From NCBI GenBank assembly GCA_943736015.1, contig OX031057.1:39022501-39086500 (forward strand): a stretch of DNA of 64,000 bases, written 5' to 3'. Shown here in pieces: positions 9,891-22,470 of this stretch (positions within the stretch are counted from its first letter, which is position 1; every line of letters starts with the position of its first letter). The notes below the pieces were generated by a model. It had not been told where the DNA came from. It saw only the letters and a list, made by a program, of their open reading frames with translations, and did no database searches. The stretch is from Tridacna crocea (Eukaryota; Mollusca; Bivalvia; Cardiida; Cardiidae). The position numbers and the translations under genes were made by a program.

Positions 9891-9926
<36 letters not shown>
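9891..9926. repeat. (CT)n microsatellite
   Basis: About 18 CT repeats. The same site has only about five in unit 2 (near 18685) and almost none in unit 3 (near 28717), so it expanded in unit 1. Confidence 0.95.
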
Positions 9927-9928
<2 letters not shown>

Positions 9929-10865
9929 AGCCCTGAAAATAATGCGGCAATAAAACCCTTGAAATCACGATGTATCTATGATCCAGACAGAAAAGTACAT
10001 TAAAACTTGATTTATCTAGCAATCCAAGAGCTGAGAACGCAAATTTTATGACGCTGATTTTAAGTCAACACTAATTCTAAGTTTTAAGGGCGCTTCTGTT
10101 AGACACTTAGTTATTATCTTGTTTTATAAGATCGTTTATGGTGGTTCTGACGGTTTCAGATACTAAAATTATCGCCAATTATCCCTCATCTCTACGGTCC
10201 AGATTATACTCATATGACACCAGACTAAAAATCGATTCATGTCACAGAAATGAGTGTATATCATGACGTTTTCAGCCTTTAACTCATTACCAAACTATGG
10301 TGCCATATCTCTGCTACGAGAAGAATTCACAAGATTGTAGAAGAAGGTGCTCCGAAACTGTATCGAATTAAAGTTGACGTAAATTTCAGTTGGGGGCATG
10401 ATACCAAAATAAAATCGTGATAAGAGTTAGAATTATCGCGATATTGTTATAGTGATTTCTTTTTTATTTTATTATGATAATTCTCTTAAATTAATTTCGG
10501 TTGTGGGCACGACACCAAAATAAAATCGTGATAAGAAATAGAATTATCACGATATTGTTTTTTATCGTGATTTTTTTTAATTTTGTTACTATAATTCTCT
10601 TAAATTATTTCGATAGCTCTCTCGTATCTCTCCGCAGAAATATGCCACCATTCCAAACGACAAAATTCGGGATTTATTCAAATTAAAAGCAATAATGTAT
10701 GTTTCACATTAGAAACACGCCTTATTAATATTTCATGCCTTATTAATATTTCATAAGTAAACAATCTGACAAAAATTAATGGAAAAGATAAATAAATTCG
10801 ATTTTAAAAAAAGAAGATACAATTGCAACTTAGGAAACCCTTTTCTGCTGAACTGTTATCATAAA

Positions 10866-10932
10866 TGACGTAATAAAACGTTGTTACGTCATAGAACGTC
10901 GTTACTACACCGTAACTTGACGACGTATTTTA
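10866..10932 (+). promoter_or_regulatory. Paired CRE-type promoter sites, copy 2
   Basis: TGACGTAA at 10866-10873 and TTACGTCA at 10884-10891, with the same 10-bp spacer as copy 1; the surrounding 400 bp is almost identical to copy 1. Confidence 0.5.
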
Positions 10933-10985
10933 AACAAACGCACCGAAAGGGTTTTTTTTACTTTCATATTCATGCTTCCGTAAGA

Positions 10986-12355
10986 ATGGGTAATTGTCTG
11001 CCTAAGCTGAGGAAGAAAAACAAAGTTTGTCCTGATACGAGAGTATCAACACCACGTCGTCGGAAAGAAACAAATATTTCTGATACTTTAAGTAGATCGT
11101 CTGCTTCACTTCGCGTGTCCAGAAGCAGATCTGCAAGTTGTGAAGAAGAAATAGAGATGGTAAAAGAACTTACAATGTCAAATGTTGATAGTACATCTCT
11201 AGAATCTGTGGTCTTGGGCAAGGAGATAAGCATCCTTGACGAAATGAAGGAAACTGGTGAGAATTTATATAGATCTAGTCTATTGTTTTTTTGTTCAAAT
11301 ATTCTTTTAATGAAACATACATATCTAGATGTAATTCCTCACACATATGTATCATTGTTATAAGTTGTTTGGTTTTTTCTACGAAATTTGAGACCAAGTT
11401 TTAAGTTTTGATGAATAAAATGCATTAATTTCTTTTAACTTTGATTAAACTGATTCCATTTCAGCTCATCCAGCCGCCTTAAAGAAGCCTGTATTTTTCC
11501 AAGTCGACTTTGTCCAAGGTATGCCGCATAGAATGCCTTCTAGACTGGCAGAGAGAATGGAACAAAAAGTGGACTTGAAGAAATCTGAAAAAGTAAATAT
11601 TTTCTATTTTACATTCCCATGGGTCTACTACATCTAGATACATTTAAAACTTGCTATATTTCTATAGAAAAAGAAAGAAAAACTGAATAAATGCTTGCTT
11701 TATTTTGTAAAACAAATCTTTTTTTAACTTACGTTAAAACCATGTTTTATGAAATAGATTAACTCATTACCAAACGACAAAATATTTTGGCCTGTCCAAA
11801 TCAAAGTATTTGCAGACGACAAAATAAAAGTGACTGAAAATTTGAAATTGGTTTTGTGGAAAGGGTGGAAAACATTGTGCGAAAAGCATTTTCTCCTTTA
11901 CCCACAAAGTTTTCTAAAGGCCTCTTTTTCGGGGTCGTCAAAAGTAGGGATTGTGTGGTAATGGGTTGATGAACATGTATAAATTGAGGTCAAGTTTATG
12001 AATGCCAGTTAAAACTGTGCAACAAAGGATCGTTGACTGCCTTGGATTCAAATTAAGACAGATGTATAACGATGGGTTCTTGAATACAGTCCTCTAAGAT
12101 TTTTATGCTTCTCTTTTACAGCTTGCATTGACAGAGGAAGACGAGATATTAATGAATGAAATAATGGAAGAAGTGGGGGCTAAAGAGAAATTAGAAGAGT
12201 TGGCTGAGCAGCAACTGGCGGCTGAAACCTTGAGAGAACAACATCTACAGAGAATCCGAGAGAAGGCCAGGGGAATGAGATCTCGACCACAAACAAGGGT
12301 CGGACAATATGGGGTAGGGGATAGTGGGGTGGCTGGGAGGGAAGAAAGGGGTTAA
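10986..12355 (+). CDS. N-acylated, stathmin-domain-like protein, copy 2
   Basis: Exons 10986-11256, 11465-11592 and 12122-12355, with splice sites and intron lengths as in copy 1. Exons 1 and 2 encode the same protein as copy 1. Exon 3 differs at two residues: VGAKEKL (Gly, shared with copy 4) where copies 1 and 3 have Glu, and AAETL where copy 1 has AAQTL. The full reading frame is intact, so this copy should make a near-identical 210-aa protein. Family assignment carries the same doubt as copy 1; the existence of the gene is supported by conserved frame, phase and splice sites across the array. Confidence 0.8.
11759..11969. mobile_element. TTAA MITE in intron 2, copy 2
   Basis: Positional equivalent of 1432-1642, same decayed right end (TTGA); one change in the right palindrome arm (TTTACCCAC). 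Confidence 0.8.
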
Positions 12356-12821
12356 AGGGGTGGGGCGGGGTGGGGTAGGGGCGGGGGTAAGGACGAGGGG
12401 GGAAGGGGGGTCGATGAGGGTTGGGGTGGGGTTAGGAGCTTTATGTGGGAATAGGTGGGATGAATTCGAGAAGAGGATGGTGGGGTCGGGATAAAAACAG
12501 TACAAGTCAGGAGTGGGGCTGGCCGGATGAATCCAAAACGGAATGGTCAGGTTGGACAGGGATCAGATGGGATATATTGGAGCAAACAATACCCAGCTAG
12601 TCGTATTGTATTTGGACGAGGTGGATGAAACAATGGCAAACGAAATCGTGAGACAAAATGAACATTTTCATCGACAGTTTTAGAGTTATTGTACTTTAAA
12701 TTCGAAAATATTCCTCAATGTTTAGGAGAGTTGTTGTAAACTGGAAAAGTTAATTGTAAGTGAGTATCGAAGATGATGCTTATCCACCCAATACTGTACA
12801 CTATAACTGTGTAATATATTC

Positions 12822-12827
12822 AATAAA
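12822..12827 (+). promoter_or_regulatory. Poly(A) signal, copy 2
   Basis: Canonical AATAAA about 200 bp after the conserved TGA that closes the possible fourth exon (12625-12627). Confidence 0.55.
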
Positions 12828-12978
12828 AAGAAGGATACAGAAGGCATGTTGTTTGTTTGTCAGTCTGTTTGGAGATTTACGCAGCTGTCAGCCGATTTTT
12901 CAGTTATATCATGTTGGCAAGTGCACTTACAGTGCTTAATACGTGTTATTTTAACTCTTCAACACACAGTCTCGAGTC

Positions 12979-13191
12979 TTAACCCTCATCCTGCTAAATA
13001 CCTTAGTTGAAATTTTCAATTCGATATTAATAACCTGAATATTATTGTTTCAAAGTAATGTTTGGGGGAATAATATCTCGTTATCGCACAGAGTAGATCC
13101 AAAATCAGACTGCACGTTCTGTGCAGTCTGATCTTGGATCTAAACTGTCCGCAAAAGGTAAGCAAGTCGCGTTTAGCAGCCAAAGGGTTAA
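12979..13191. mobile_element. TTAA MITE, GATCAGACTGCACG-hairpin family, unit 2
   Basis: TTAACCCTCATCCTGC to CAAAGGGTTAA. The hairpin AATCAGACTGCACG/CGTGCAGTCTGATC is nearly perfect. Confidence 0.8.
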
Positions 13192-13246
13192 TACATTTCA
13201 GGGAGAAAGCTTTCAGAGACATTGTTGAAAGAGGAGAAATCTACAA

Positions 13247-13467
13247 TCAAACCTTTCCCAAACAATCCCTGGTTTTGACGACTCTAAGATAGAAATATTT
13301 TGAAAACATTATTGGAAAAGGAGAAATGCTGGTAACCAGCATTTTCTCCTTTTCCCACGATGTTTTCTACCCTACTGGAAACAAATTTCAATTTTTGAGT
13401 CACGATTATCTTGTCGTCTGCAAGTGCTTTCAATCTGAACATGTCTAAAATTTTGTCGTTTGGTTAA
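13247..13467. mobile_element. TTAA MITE, CCCTTTCCC subfamily, unit 2
   Basis: TCAAACCTTTCCCAAACAAT to GTCGTTTGGTTAA; equivalent of 2920-3140. Confidence 0.75.
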
Positions 13468-15575
13468 AAGTTATACAAATATTTCGACCCATGTGAGCCT
13501 GTGCGGACCGAGCAGGCTGGCAAAGGTCGATAGTTTTTGCAAATGCATTAAACCTCAGTTTCACAGAGCATGACTTAATACGAGAACACAAGAAATAAAA
13601 AGTTTTTTTTTTCGTCTTGAGAGTAATTTATAGAGGATTTCTACAAATTTTAAAAACAAGAATGGAAAACAATAATAAAGTTATGAAAATATGATGATAC
13701 TAAAAGAACGCAAAGCAACTCTATATTTATAACTACAAAATAAATACTGAAAACCAAAAGAAAAATCGTCGATACACTTCGAAAACCTCGTAACTACCGC
13801 TTGTTACAAGCTGTAGTTACGTAGTTTTTGAAGTAAACTGACGAACCCAATTAAACTCAATTTCTCTTTTTCCCACAATGTTTTCTACCCTTCACAAAAC
13901 TAATTTCAAATTTTCAGGCAGTTTTATTTATTATTAAGTCCATATGCAAATAAGGCGTATTTAAAGTCACATTAAGTCCAACTGTAAAAAAAAAGCCTTT
14001 TTATGAAAAAAAGTAAATTTCTTTTTTTATTCTACGTAAAAATATATAATGATTATTGATTATTGTGACTTTAACGACATGTAAAGGTGCAGTTCGTAAA
14101 AGTTCCAGTCAAACACCGAAATTAGAGCAAATCCTACCTTGCTGCATTATCTGTTTGTTTACATCGATGATCGCCGACGATTAGCAGACTTTTCGTCGTA
14201 AATCTCTGCAGTGCCCTCAAAATAGTGACGTAACCACCACGTGATCAAAGGCATCGAAACCAAACTTTCATTCGTTGGCCAACACCTGATCGTGTTGTCC
14301 ACGTTCTAGACTTGAAAACCATAAGGTTATCGACATTTAAGACGAGATAGACTGAGAGTCGTTTATTCTTTTAGCATCAATACAGGAAGAGTTTTATACA
14401 TCTAAATAAGAAAACATGTCTAGAATGAACCATCTTACTCTCTGATGACACACTATTGAAAGCGTAAACAATAATCCTGGTAACTACTTTATAGGGCTAA
14501 TGGGATGAAATGTTATCACGTGATAGCGTTTAGAAAAAAAAGTCCTGAAAACTGTTTTTTTCCATGAAAATTACTAAGTCCAAGGGCCGTAATTTCGTTA
14601 AAAATCAATTGACCGTAACGAAACTCGAACTTGATCTGAAAGTAATGGTGGTTGACCTACCCACTAAATATCAGCTCAATATCAGTCAGTGTTCAGAAAA
14701 AAAAAGTCCGGAAAACTGATCTGCCCGACTGACGGACAGACTGACAGACCGACAGATGGACAAAGTAAAAACCTAAAGTCCCCTTCGACTTCGCCAGTAG
14801 GGGACTAAAAACCTACCATTGTTAGAGAGGTTATGCGGCCATGGCAAATTACTAAATTAAATCTTTTCTGAAATTCGTCATTTATAAAAATAAAGCACGT
14901 CAATTTCCCGTTTCGGTTTTTTTTTTTTATTTCGCTTTATTAAGAAAACCATGACGAAACAGCCTGTGTATCAGAACAATTACGCTCCACAACTGCGCTG
15001 ATGACCTTTCCAATAAGCTTGACAGTTTTCGAAGACAATGACGAGTATACGTGATTGTTGTTATAGCTTCGGCGTCCACGCCGTCGTCATGCGAAAACAT
15101 CAACATTTTGTAATATCTCTGATATTACTGAAGATATTTGATTCAAACTTTCACTAGCTGTTAACTGTTTAAATGGATCTCATACGACAGAGGCAGGTAA
15201 CCATCAAAACATTTTTGACACAGATAGGGCCCGTTTTCGACTTAAAGTCTTCACTAAAAATCAAAAACCTGCAGTTAAGCGTTGGCACACTCATTCTGTG
15301 TCCTTGTTTTTTATAGGACTATTTGTATACATCTAGTTTCTTACAGTTTGGAACGATGGCCCATTCGCTAGGGATCCTTTGTGAAAGTTTTTTTTAATAA
15401 ATTCCAAACAGAGTCTTAGTATGTGCGCAGGGCAATCTGAGGTATGCTTGTAATTGTTTATCATCGTTTTGAATCACCCCACAGTTGAACATCCAGAAGC
15501 CTTATTTGTATTTCCAGTGGCGAACACTGAAGTTCAATGTTTTCATTAGTAGATGAGCCACTTGTGTAATGACAA
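13468..15575. other. Unit 2 spacer with internal deletion
   Basis: Shares DNA with 3141-6480 but jumps from the equivalent of about 4040 to about 5440 (junction near 14520, at CACGTGATAGCGTTTAG). It also holds a stretch near 13860-14100 (TTTTCCCACAATGTTTTCTA onward) that unit 1 lacks and units 3 and 4 have. No gene seen. Confidence 0.55.
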
Positions 15576-15758
15576 GCCGGTGTAACACAGAGAAATGATC
15601 CTCTCCTACAAAATGACCCGGGTCATAATTCTATGTAGAGAAATTACCCCAGAAGTCATTACACTACGTAGAGGAATGACCCGGGACATTCCTCTACGTA
15701 GAGAAATGACCCATGGATCATTTTGTAGGGGAGGGTTATTTCTCTGCATTACACCGGC
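15576..15758. mobile_element. CTACGTAGAG foldback, shortened, unit 2
   Basis: Same GCCGGTGTAA ends as 6481-6759 but fewer internal CTACGTAGAG modules. Confidence 0.75.
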
Positions 15759-15919
15759 ACATCTCAAGAGATAGAAAGTAGTACTTACAAACATCAAGTC
15801 TTGGGTCACTTGAGGGTGCGGGTTTGTGCCCCAAGGCTGGTCATGAAAAAACTTCTGATAGTCTTTCAGATGAGATGTTTAACCGAGGTGCCATGTGACG
15901 TTGCTATGCAGTGAGCACG

Positions 15920-16156
15920 ATAACTCTTTATCACTCAATCCCAAGTTTTGACACTCTTAAAGAAAAAGCCTTTTGAAAACATTGTGGGAAAAGGAGAAAA
16001 TGCTGGTAACTAGCATTTTCTCCTTTTCCCGCAATGTTTTCTATCCTTCCCAAAACAAATTTCATTTTTTTTTTTTCTTGGCAACGTTCATTTTGTCGTC
16101 TGCAAATGCTTTGTATTTGGACCAGTCTATATTCATGTCGTTTGGTAAAGGGTTAA
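15920..16156. mobile_element. TTAA MITE, unit 2
   Basis: Equivalent of 7120-7349. The left target is ATAA and the right TTAA is intact; the palindrome centre reads CTGGTAACTAG with one mismatch. Confidence 0.85.
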
Positions 16157-16697
16157 AGAACCAGGCGTAACTTAGAATGGTTTTCGTCCTGTATCTTGCT
16201 CTATCTCCTGTATAACTAACAGCCCCGCAGTGTATGGGGGGAGGGGGCGTCGCCCATATTGGCAGTCGATGGCGACGATACATAAATGGAAACTTAATCA
16301 AACCACTTGTGTAAACAAATATTTTTTGTATTCTCCACAGGCAATAAGTTTTCATTTTAAATAAGACATACAAGTAAACTTTTTTCAGCCTTACAACCAC
16401 CCACAAGCTGTCGCTATCAAGCTATAATTATGAAAATATAAAGGTCTTCTAATTTTTAATATATTTCCAATAGTTCTGATTTTCTCTACCTCAGAAGGAA
16501 ACCACCATTTTCTCCTCTTCTCACAATTTTTTCCTAACGTTTTCTGAAGACAGATTTCATGTTTAGAGAAACGTTTTTCATGAGTAAATTCTTTAAGCTG
16601 TCCGGCAAACAACATACATGTAACACAAATGGTAGCCTATTTTCCAGAAATCGAGAAATCAATACGCCTTCAATTTTCATTTGCTTTTCAATCATAA

Positions 16698-16977
16698 CCG
16701 CCCCGCCCGGATGGCTCAGTATTGATTGTGTCGGACTCATTACCTTGTGGTTGTGATTTCGATACCCGGTTGAGGTGAACTTTCTTTCCGAGGTATTTTC
16801 GCCTCTCCCCTCTGCTGAGGCCTGTGAGAAAAGTAGCCGGTGGCTTTGGAAAGAAAGTTGTAATAGTACTGGTGTGAGAAAACGAAGAAAACCAGAAAAC
16901 ACATGTGCTTCACCGACTGCTATGTTATGACTTTAGCTGTAAAATGTCGTTAAACCCCAATACAACCAACCAACCAA
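16698..16977 (+). mobile_element. tRNA-derived SINE, unit 2
   Basis: Same insertion as 7922-8179, with flanks TCAATCATAA (16688-16697) and TCAATCATTA (16978-16987). It keeps the segment GGTTGAGGTGAACTTTCTTT, which is missing in unit 1. Confidence 0.85.
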
Positions 16978-17744
16978 TCAATCATTACCAGCTACGACAA
17001 TTTTTCAGTCTGGTCCATGTTTAAAGCTTTCCTCAGAAGGCAGAAAATAAAGCTAAGATGGTTAGATTTCTCTTTAGAAGAGAGGAAATATTGTTGAAAA
17101 AAGAAAAATAACTACCAATCACAAATTATTCAGCAATATTTTCAACATTGCTTTTGCTAAGAGTCTTAGTTGAATAAATAAACATAGGGTTATATAAGGA
17201 CAAAATCCAGAAATGGCATTTTCTTCAAAACGGCAGACAATGTCGGTCTCCAATCAAAAGCGTCCCTCTACTTCTGATGGAAATGAAAGAAATGATCCGT
17301 GCTTTGGCAAAAGAGACCTTTATGCATCTCCGTGGTCCATCACACCGAGGTAAACATTGCATACTTATGGATCCATAACAGCAACCTTTTTTAATAATCA
17401 ATTAAATCATGAGGTAGACTGGTCCTCAGACATACAGAAAATTGACCGACAGCGAAAAGTATCGACTCAGATCAGCCTTCGCAGACTGACCTGAGTCGAT
17501 ACTTTTCGCAAATGCATAAAGCCCCCTTTTCACAAAGCACAGTTCTAATATGAAAGAAAAAATCTTGTTTTTTTTTTTACAGAAATGAATCAAAGACCGG
17601 TAATTATCTGTTGACAGTAATAATCATAAAAATAACAGGTTTCATATTTCACACGTTGTCGTTAATTTTCTCTTTTAAGAGCCAAACAAGAACGTACAGA
17701 TCTAGATCGAAACCCATATACCTTATTGTGGTCTCGCACATCTT

Positions 17745-18072
17745 CGTGAGCCAAGGTTACCATCATTACGTGGATCTTACCTTGGCTGATTGAGCCCGAT
17801 TTCGAGATTCCTGCGATGCGTCCTCTATTAGATGCTGGTTATTACCCCCCTCTCCAACCCCTTTACATCGTATTTCTGAAAGCCAATGAAATATCGTTTT
17901 ACAAACCACTTACGGATACAATTATTCTACATGAAACGATAAGCAGTGGGTTTCCATGTTTACTTTCTATTCGAAAGGTAGTGACCTTATTCTATGTAAA
18001 ACTCAAGCTCGATCCGCCAAGGGTAGAGTAGCGTAGTGAATCGTCAGCCTTGGCTTGCGAAGATGTACCAGG
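17745..18072. mobile_element. CATCTTCGC-terminal MITE, unit 2
   Basis: CATCTTCGTGAGCCAAGG to CCTTGGCTTGCGAAGATG, followed by TACCAGGCG, the same 9-mer that precedes the unit 3 copy. Internal deletion as in unit 1. Confidence 0.7.
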
Positions 18073-18293
18073 CGAAGACAATGCCTTTTGCAGTGAGCAT
18101 GGACCAAACAAAATCGGACTGCACAGAACGTGCAATGTGATTGTCTATCCATGTCGTCCCCGTGTTTAGCCGCCGACAGCGTTCAGATCTGACCACGTAG
18201 AAGGAGCAGTCTGATCTTAGATTTTCACCGTCCGATATTTATCGGAGCTCTAGATAAGGAGGAGTAATGGTATTCTTAATCCATTATTTCTTT

Positions 18294-18564
18294 TCAACTC
18301 TTTATCTAACGACAAAATTTTAGATTTGTCCAAATCGAAAGCATTTGTAGACGACAAAAACAAAAGTGACTGAAAATTTGAATTTTTTTTTTTTTTTTTT
18401 TTTTTTGTGACGGGTAGAAAACGTTGTGGGAAAAGGAGAAAATGTTGGTTACCAGCATTTGCTCCTTTTCCCACATTTTCTTTTTTTTTTTTTTTTTTTT
18501 TTTTTTTCTTATAGGCCCCTTTCACAGGGTCGTCAAAAGTAGGGATTGTATGGTAATGGGTTAA
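18294..18564. mobile_element. TTAA MITE with two poly-T expansions, unit 2
   Basis: Equivalent of 9533-9775. T-runs lie at about 18383-18406 and 18482-18507. The palindrome core GTTGGTTACCAGCATT is retained. Confidence 0.85.
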
Positions 18565-19552
18565 ACTTCATGGTGTGGGTTTTCATTAGAATTGTCTCTA
18601 TGAGAAGATTCTAATGAGTATCCATATAATTTAGGCTTTCGAGGAGAAAAATGAATATTTTTAACTTGAAAATCAAAATCAAAATCTCTCTCTCTCTATC
18701 TGGAGCTCTGAAAATAATGCGGCAATGAAACCCTTTACGATGTATCTATGATCCAGACAGAAAAGTACATTAAAACTTGATTTATCTAGCAATCCAAGAG
18801 CTGAGAACGCAAATTTTATGACGCTGATTTTAAGTCAACACTAATTCTAAGTTTTAAGGGCGCTTCTGTTAGACACTTAGTTATTATCTTGTTTTATAAG
18901 ATCGTTTATGGTGGTTCTGACGGTTTCAGATACTAAAATTATCGCCAATTATCCCTCATCTCTACGGTCCAGATTATACTCATATGACACCAGACTAAAA
19001 ATCGGTTCATGTCACAGAAATGAGTGTATATCAAAATTTGTTATGCTTGACTAGGGACGTTTTCAGCCTTTAACTCATTACCAAACTATGGTGCCATATC
19101 TCTGCTACGAGAAGAATTTACATGATTGTAGAAGAAGGTGCTCCGAAACCGTATCGAATTATAGTTGACGTAAATTTCAGTTGGGGGCATGATACCAAAT
19201 AAAATCGTGATAAGAGTTACAATTATCGCAATATTGTTATAGTGATTTCTTTTTTATTTTATTATGATAATTCTCTTATTAATTTCGGTTGTGGGCACGA
19301 CACCAAGATAAAATCGTGATAAGAAATAGAATTATCACGATATTGTTTTTTATCGTGATTTTTTTTAATTTTGTTACGATAATTCTCTTAAATTATTTCG
19401 ATAGCTCTCTCGTATCTCTCCGCAGAAATATGCCACAATTCCAGACAACAAAATTCGGGATTTATCCCAATTAAAAGCAATAATGTATGTTTCACATTAG
19501 AAACACGCCTTCTTAATATTTCATGCCTTATTAATATTTCATAAGTAAACAA

Positions 19553-20879
19553 GAAAAAGTTGATGCAAAGCATCAAAGTCGCCGCAAAAAAAATTGTTTA
19601 ATGCTTCAAGAAAGCCAGGGCAAGCAAGTAAATGTCAGTTTTCATCAGCAGATTTTTTAACACATTATGAAATTATGTGAATAGTAACCTATATCAAAAC
19701 TTGTCTTCTGTTACTGTATCTAATACCCTAGCACAGCGCTCTCTTAGCTCTTTTCCAAACGACAAATATCAGACTCTTCCAAATTCAAAGAGTTGGCAGA
19801 TGACAATTTAAAAAGCTGCAAAATGGTGGAAAATTCGCTAGTATTGGGGAAAAAGTATTTAATAAAGAAAAAATTGCTTATAACGAGCAATTTCTCCTTA
19901 TCCAACATGTTTTGACAAAAGAATTTGATAGCACACATGTGATAACAAGTGTTTGTTTGGGAAAGTGTTGAAAGCAGGGCTAAGTTACTAAAATGTTGCT
20001 GTCCTAGGAAAGTATGATTCAAGAGGACGTAAGTTTGCAAGGCATGCTTTCAATTTAAACAAGTCTAAGACTATAGTGTTTGTTGAACAGTGTTCATAAA
20101 GAATCATGGTTTTGCATCGCGCTTTATCATTATGAACAACACAGCGAAAAAGTGGCCTCTCTCCAGATTTTTTCCACAAATTAAATTTATGCAGAGCTCG
20201 TTGAGAAATAAACAAAGGAGTTCTAAACTATCTTTGTTGTAAAAACTTAACTTAGAAATAAGTAACCAATAATGGTCAGATACAATCATAACCATCATAC
20301 CCGTTCTTCGGCGGAATTTAGCACAATTTCAGCAATGCACAATTTTAGCAGTGGTCATTCAACAAAAAACACACAAATAGTAGGAAAAACTATCTACAAA
20401 ATAATCAAAATGATTATTAAACCTGTGTACGAAGGTTGTACGAAACGACCAACTAGGTACGAAATGACCAAAATTGAAAGTATAAGTAGGTACGAAATGA
20501 CCAAAATCGTACGAAATGACCTAGGTACGAAATTAACAAGGTACGATATGACTGGAAACCTGTACAGCCTTGACCAATGGAAACAAGGCATTTATATATA
20601 TATATATATATTAATGTGGACGAGTCCATTTCTCACGAATAGCGACAATAAAAGAAATAATTAGGCGGTTTTTTGATGTTGTAAGTATTAATAGAACAAA
20701 AATAGTATCGTATTGCAATTTCGTAGTTTAAGAATGAATTAAAAAGCCAGTTTAAGGCGAAGTAAAGTTAGAAAGATTCCTTGTTAACCTAACACCCCTA
20801 TAAAAACGAAATTCCCACTATCCATGTCCTAACTCGAAAAACTATTAAAAATATAGTCGCGCGCTTCTGCGCGGCGACT
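19553..20879. mobile_element. 1.33-kb insertion found only in unit 3
   Basis: Units 1 and 2 read GTAAACAATCTG across this site; in unit 3, AACAA stands on both sides (19548-19552 and 20880-20884), suggesting a 5-bp target duplication. Near the left end is AGTCGCCGC (about 19577) and the right end is GCGGCGACT, with a strong hairpin AGTCGCGCGC/GCGCGGCGACT. Inside are a diverged TTAA-type MITE (about 19740-19930), a GTACGAAATGACC minisatellite and a short (TA)n. No transposase frame is visible. It lies about 230 bp upstream of the copy 3 start and leaves the CRE pair intact. Confidence 0.75.
20432..20552. repeat. GTACGAAATGACC minisatellite
   Basis: Six to seven degenerate copies of (A)GGTACGAAATGACCAAA inside the unit 3 insertion. 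Confidence 0.8.
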
Positions 20880-20985
20880 AACAATCTGACAAAAATTAAT
20901 GGAAAAGATAAATAAATTCGATTTTAAAAAAAGAAGGTACAATGGCAACTTAGGAAACCCTTTTCTGCTGAACTGTTACCATAAA

Positions 20986-21052
20986 TGACGTAATAAAACG
21001 TTGTTACGTCATAGAACGTCGTTACTACACCGTAACTTGACGACGTATTTTA
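20986..21052 (+). promoter_or_regulatory. Paired CRE-type promoter sites, copy 3
   Basis: TGACGTAA at 20986-20993 and TTACGTCA at 21004-21011, unchanged despite the 1.33-kb insertion ending about 100 bp upstream. Confidence 0.5.
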
Positions 21053-21106
21053 AACAAACGCACCAAAAGGGTTTTTTTTTACTTTCATATTTATGCTTCT
21101 GTAAAA

Positions 21107-22470
21107 ATGGGTAATTGTCTGCCTAAGCTAAGGAAGAAAAACAAAGTTTGTCCTGATACGAGAGTATCAACACCACGTCGTTGGAAAGAAACAAATATTT
21201 CTGATACTTTAAGTAGATCGTCTGCTTCACTTCGCGTGTCCAGAAGCAGATCTGCAAGTTGTGAAGAAGAAATAGAGATGGTAAAAGAACTTACAATGTC
21301 AAATGTTGATAGTACATCTCTAGAATCTGTGGTCTTGGAGAAGGAGATAAACATCCTTGACGAAATGAAGGAAACTGGTGAGAATTTATATAGATCTAGT
21401 CTATTGTTTTTTTGTTCCAATATTCTTTTAATGAAACATACATATCTAGATATAATTCCTCACACATGTATGTCATTGCTATAAGTTGTTTGGTTTTTTC
21501 TACGAAATTTGAGACCAAGTTTTAAGTTTTGATGAAATGCTTTAATTTCTTTTAACTTTGATTAAACTGATTCCATTTCAGCTCATCCAGCCGCCTTAAA
21601 GAAGCCTGTGTTTTTCCAAGTCGACTTTGTCCAAGGTATGCCGCATAAAATGCCTTCTAGACTGGCAGAGAGAATGGAACAAAAAGTGGACTTGAAGAAA
21701 TCTGAACAAGTAAATATTTTCTATTTTACATTCCCATGGGTCTACTACATCTAGATACATTTAAAACTTGCTATATTTCTATAGAAAAAGAAAGAAAAAC
21801 TGAATAAATGCTTGCTTTATTTTGTAAAACAAATCTTTTATTAACTTACGTTAAAATCATGTTTTATGAAATAGATTAACTCATTACCAAACGACAAAAT
21901 ATTTTGGCTTGTCCAAATCAAAAGCATTTGCAGACGACAAAATAAAAGTGACTGAAAATTTGAAATTGGTTTTGTGAAGGGTGGAAAACATTGTGTGAAA
22001 AGCATTTTCTCCTTTTCCCACAAAGTTTTCTAAAGGCCTCTTTTTCGGGATCGTCAAAAGTAAGGATTGTGTGGTAATGGGTTGATGAACATGTATAAAT
22101 TGAGGTCAAGTTATGAATGCCAGTTAAAACTGTGCAACAAAGGGTCGTTGACTGCCTTGGATTCAAATTAAGACAGATGTATAACGATGGGTTCTTGAAT
22201 ACATTCCTCTAAGATTTTTATGCTTCTCTTTTACAGCTTGCATTGACAGAGGAAGACGAGATATTAATGAATGAAATAATGGAAGAAGTGGAGGCTAAAG
22301 AGAAATTAGAAGAGTTGGCTGAGCAGCAACTGGCGGCTGAAACCTTGAGAGAACAACATCTACAAAGAATCCGAGAGAAGGCCAGGGGAATGAGATCTCG
22401 ACCACAAACAAGGGTCGGACAATATGGGGTAGGGGATAGTGGGGTGGCTGGGAGGGAAGAAAGGGGTTAA
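21107..22470 (+). CDS. N-acylated, stathmin-domain-like protein, copy 3
   Basis: Exons 21107-21377, 21582-21709 and 22237-22470; donors GTGAGA and GTAAAT, acceptors TTTCAG and TTACAG. The frame is intact, about 210 aa. Differences from copy 1 include RRW for RRR (near residue 26), LEKEINILDE for LGKEISILDE, HKMPS for HRMPS, SEQ for SEK at the exon 2 end, and AAETL for AAQTL. The myristoylation/palmitoylation motif MGNC and basic patch are unchanged. Position 3 of VEAKEKL is Glu as in copy 1, not Gly as in copies 2 and 4, giving a mosaic pattern. This copy is the one with a transposon-like insertion just upstream, so its expression could differ. Confidence 0.8.
21876..22085. mobile_element. 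TTAA MITE in intron 2, copy 3
   Basis: TTAACTCATTACCAAACGAC to GGTAATGGGTTGA; equivalent of 1432-1642. Confidence 0.8.

Noticed and set aside
12245..12505. Minus-strand Pro-rich frame opposite the gene end (also in copy 3)
   Set aside because: It is the complement of the G-rich tract; Pro codons (CCN) follow from base composition.
20880..20884. Helitron identity for the unit 3 insertion
   Set aside because: The right-end hairpin is suggestive, but the CTRR end and A/T insertion site do not fit, and a 5-bp repeat stands on both sides.
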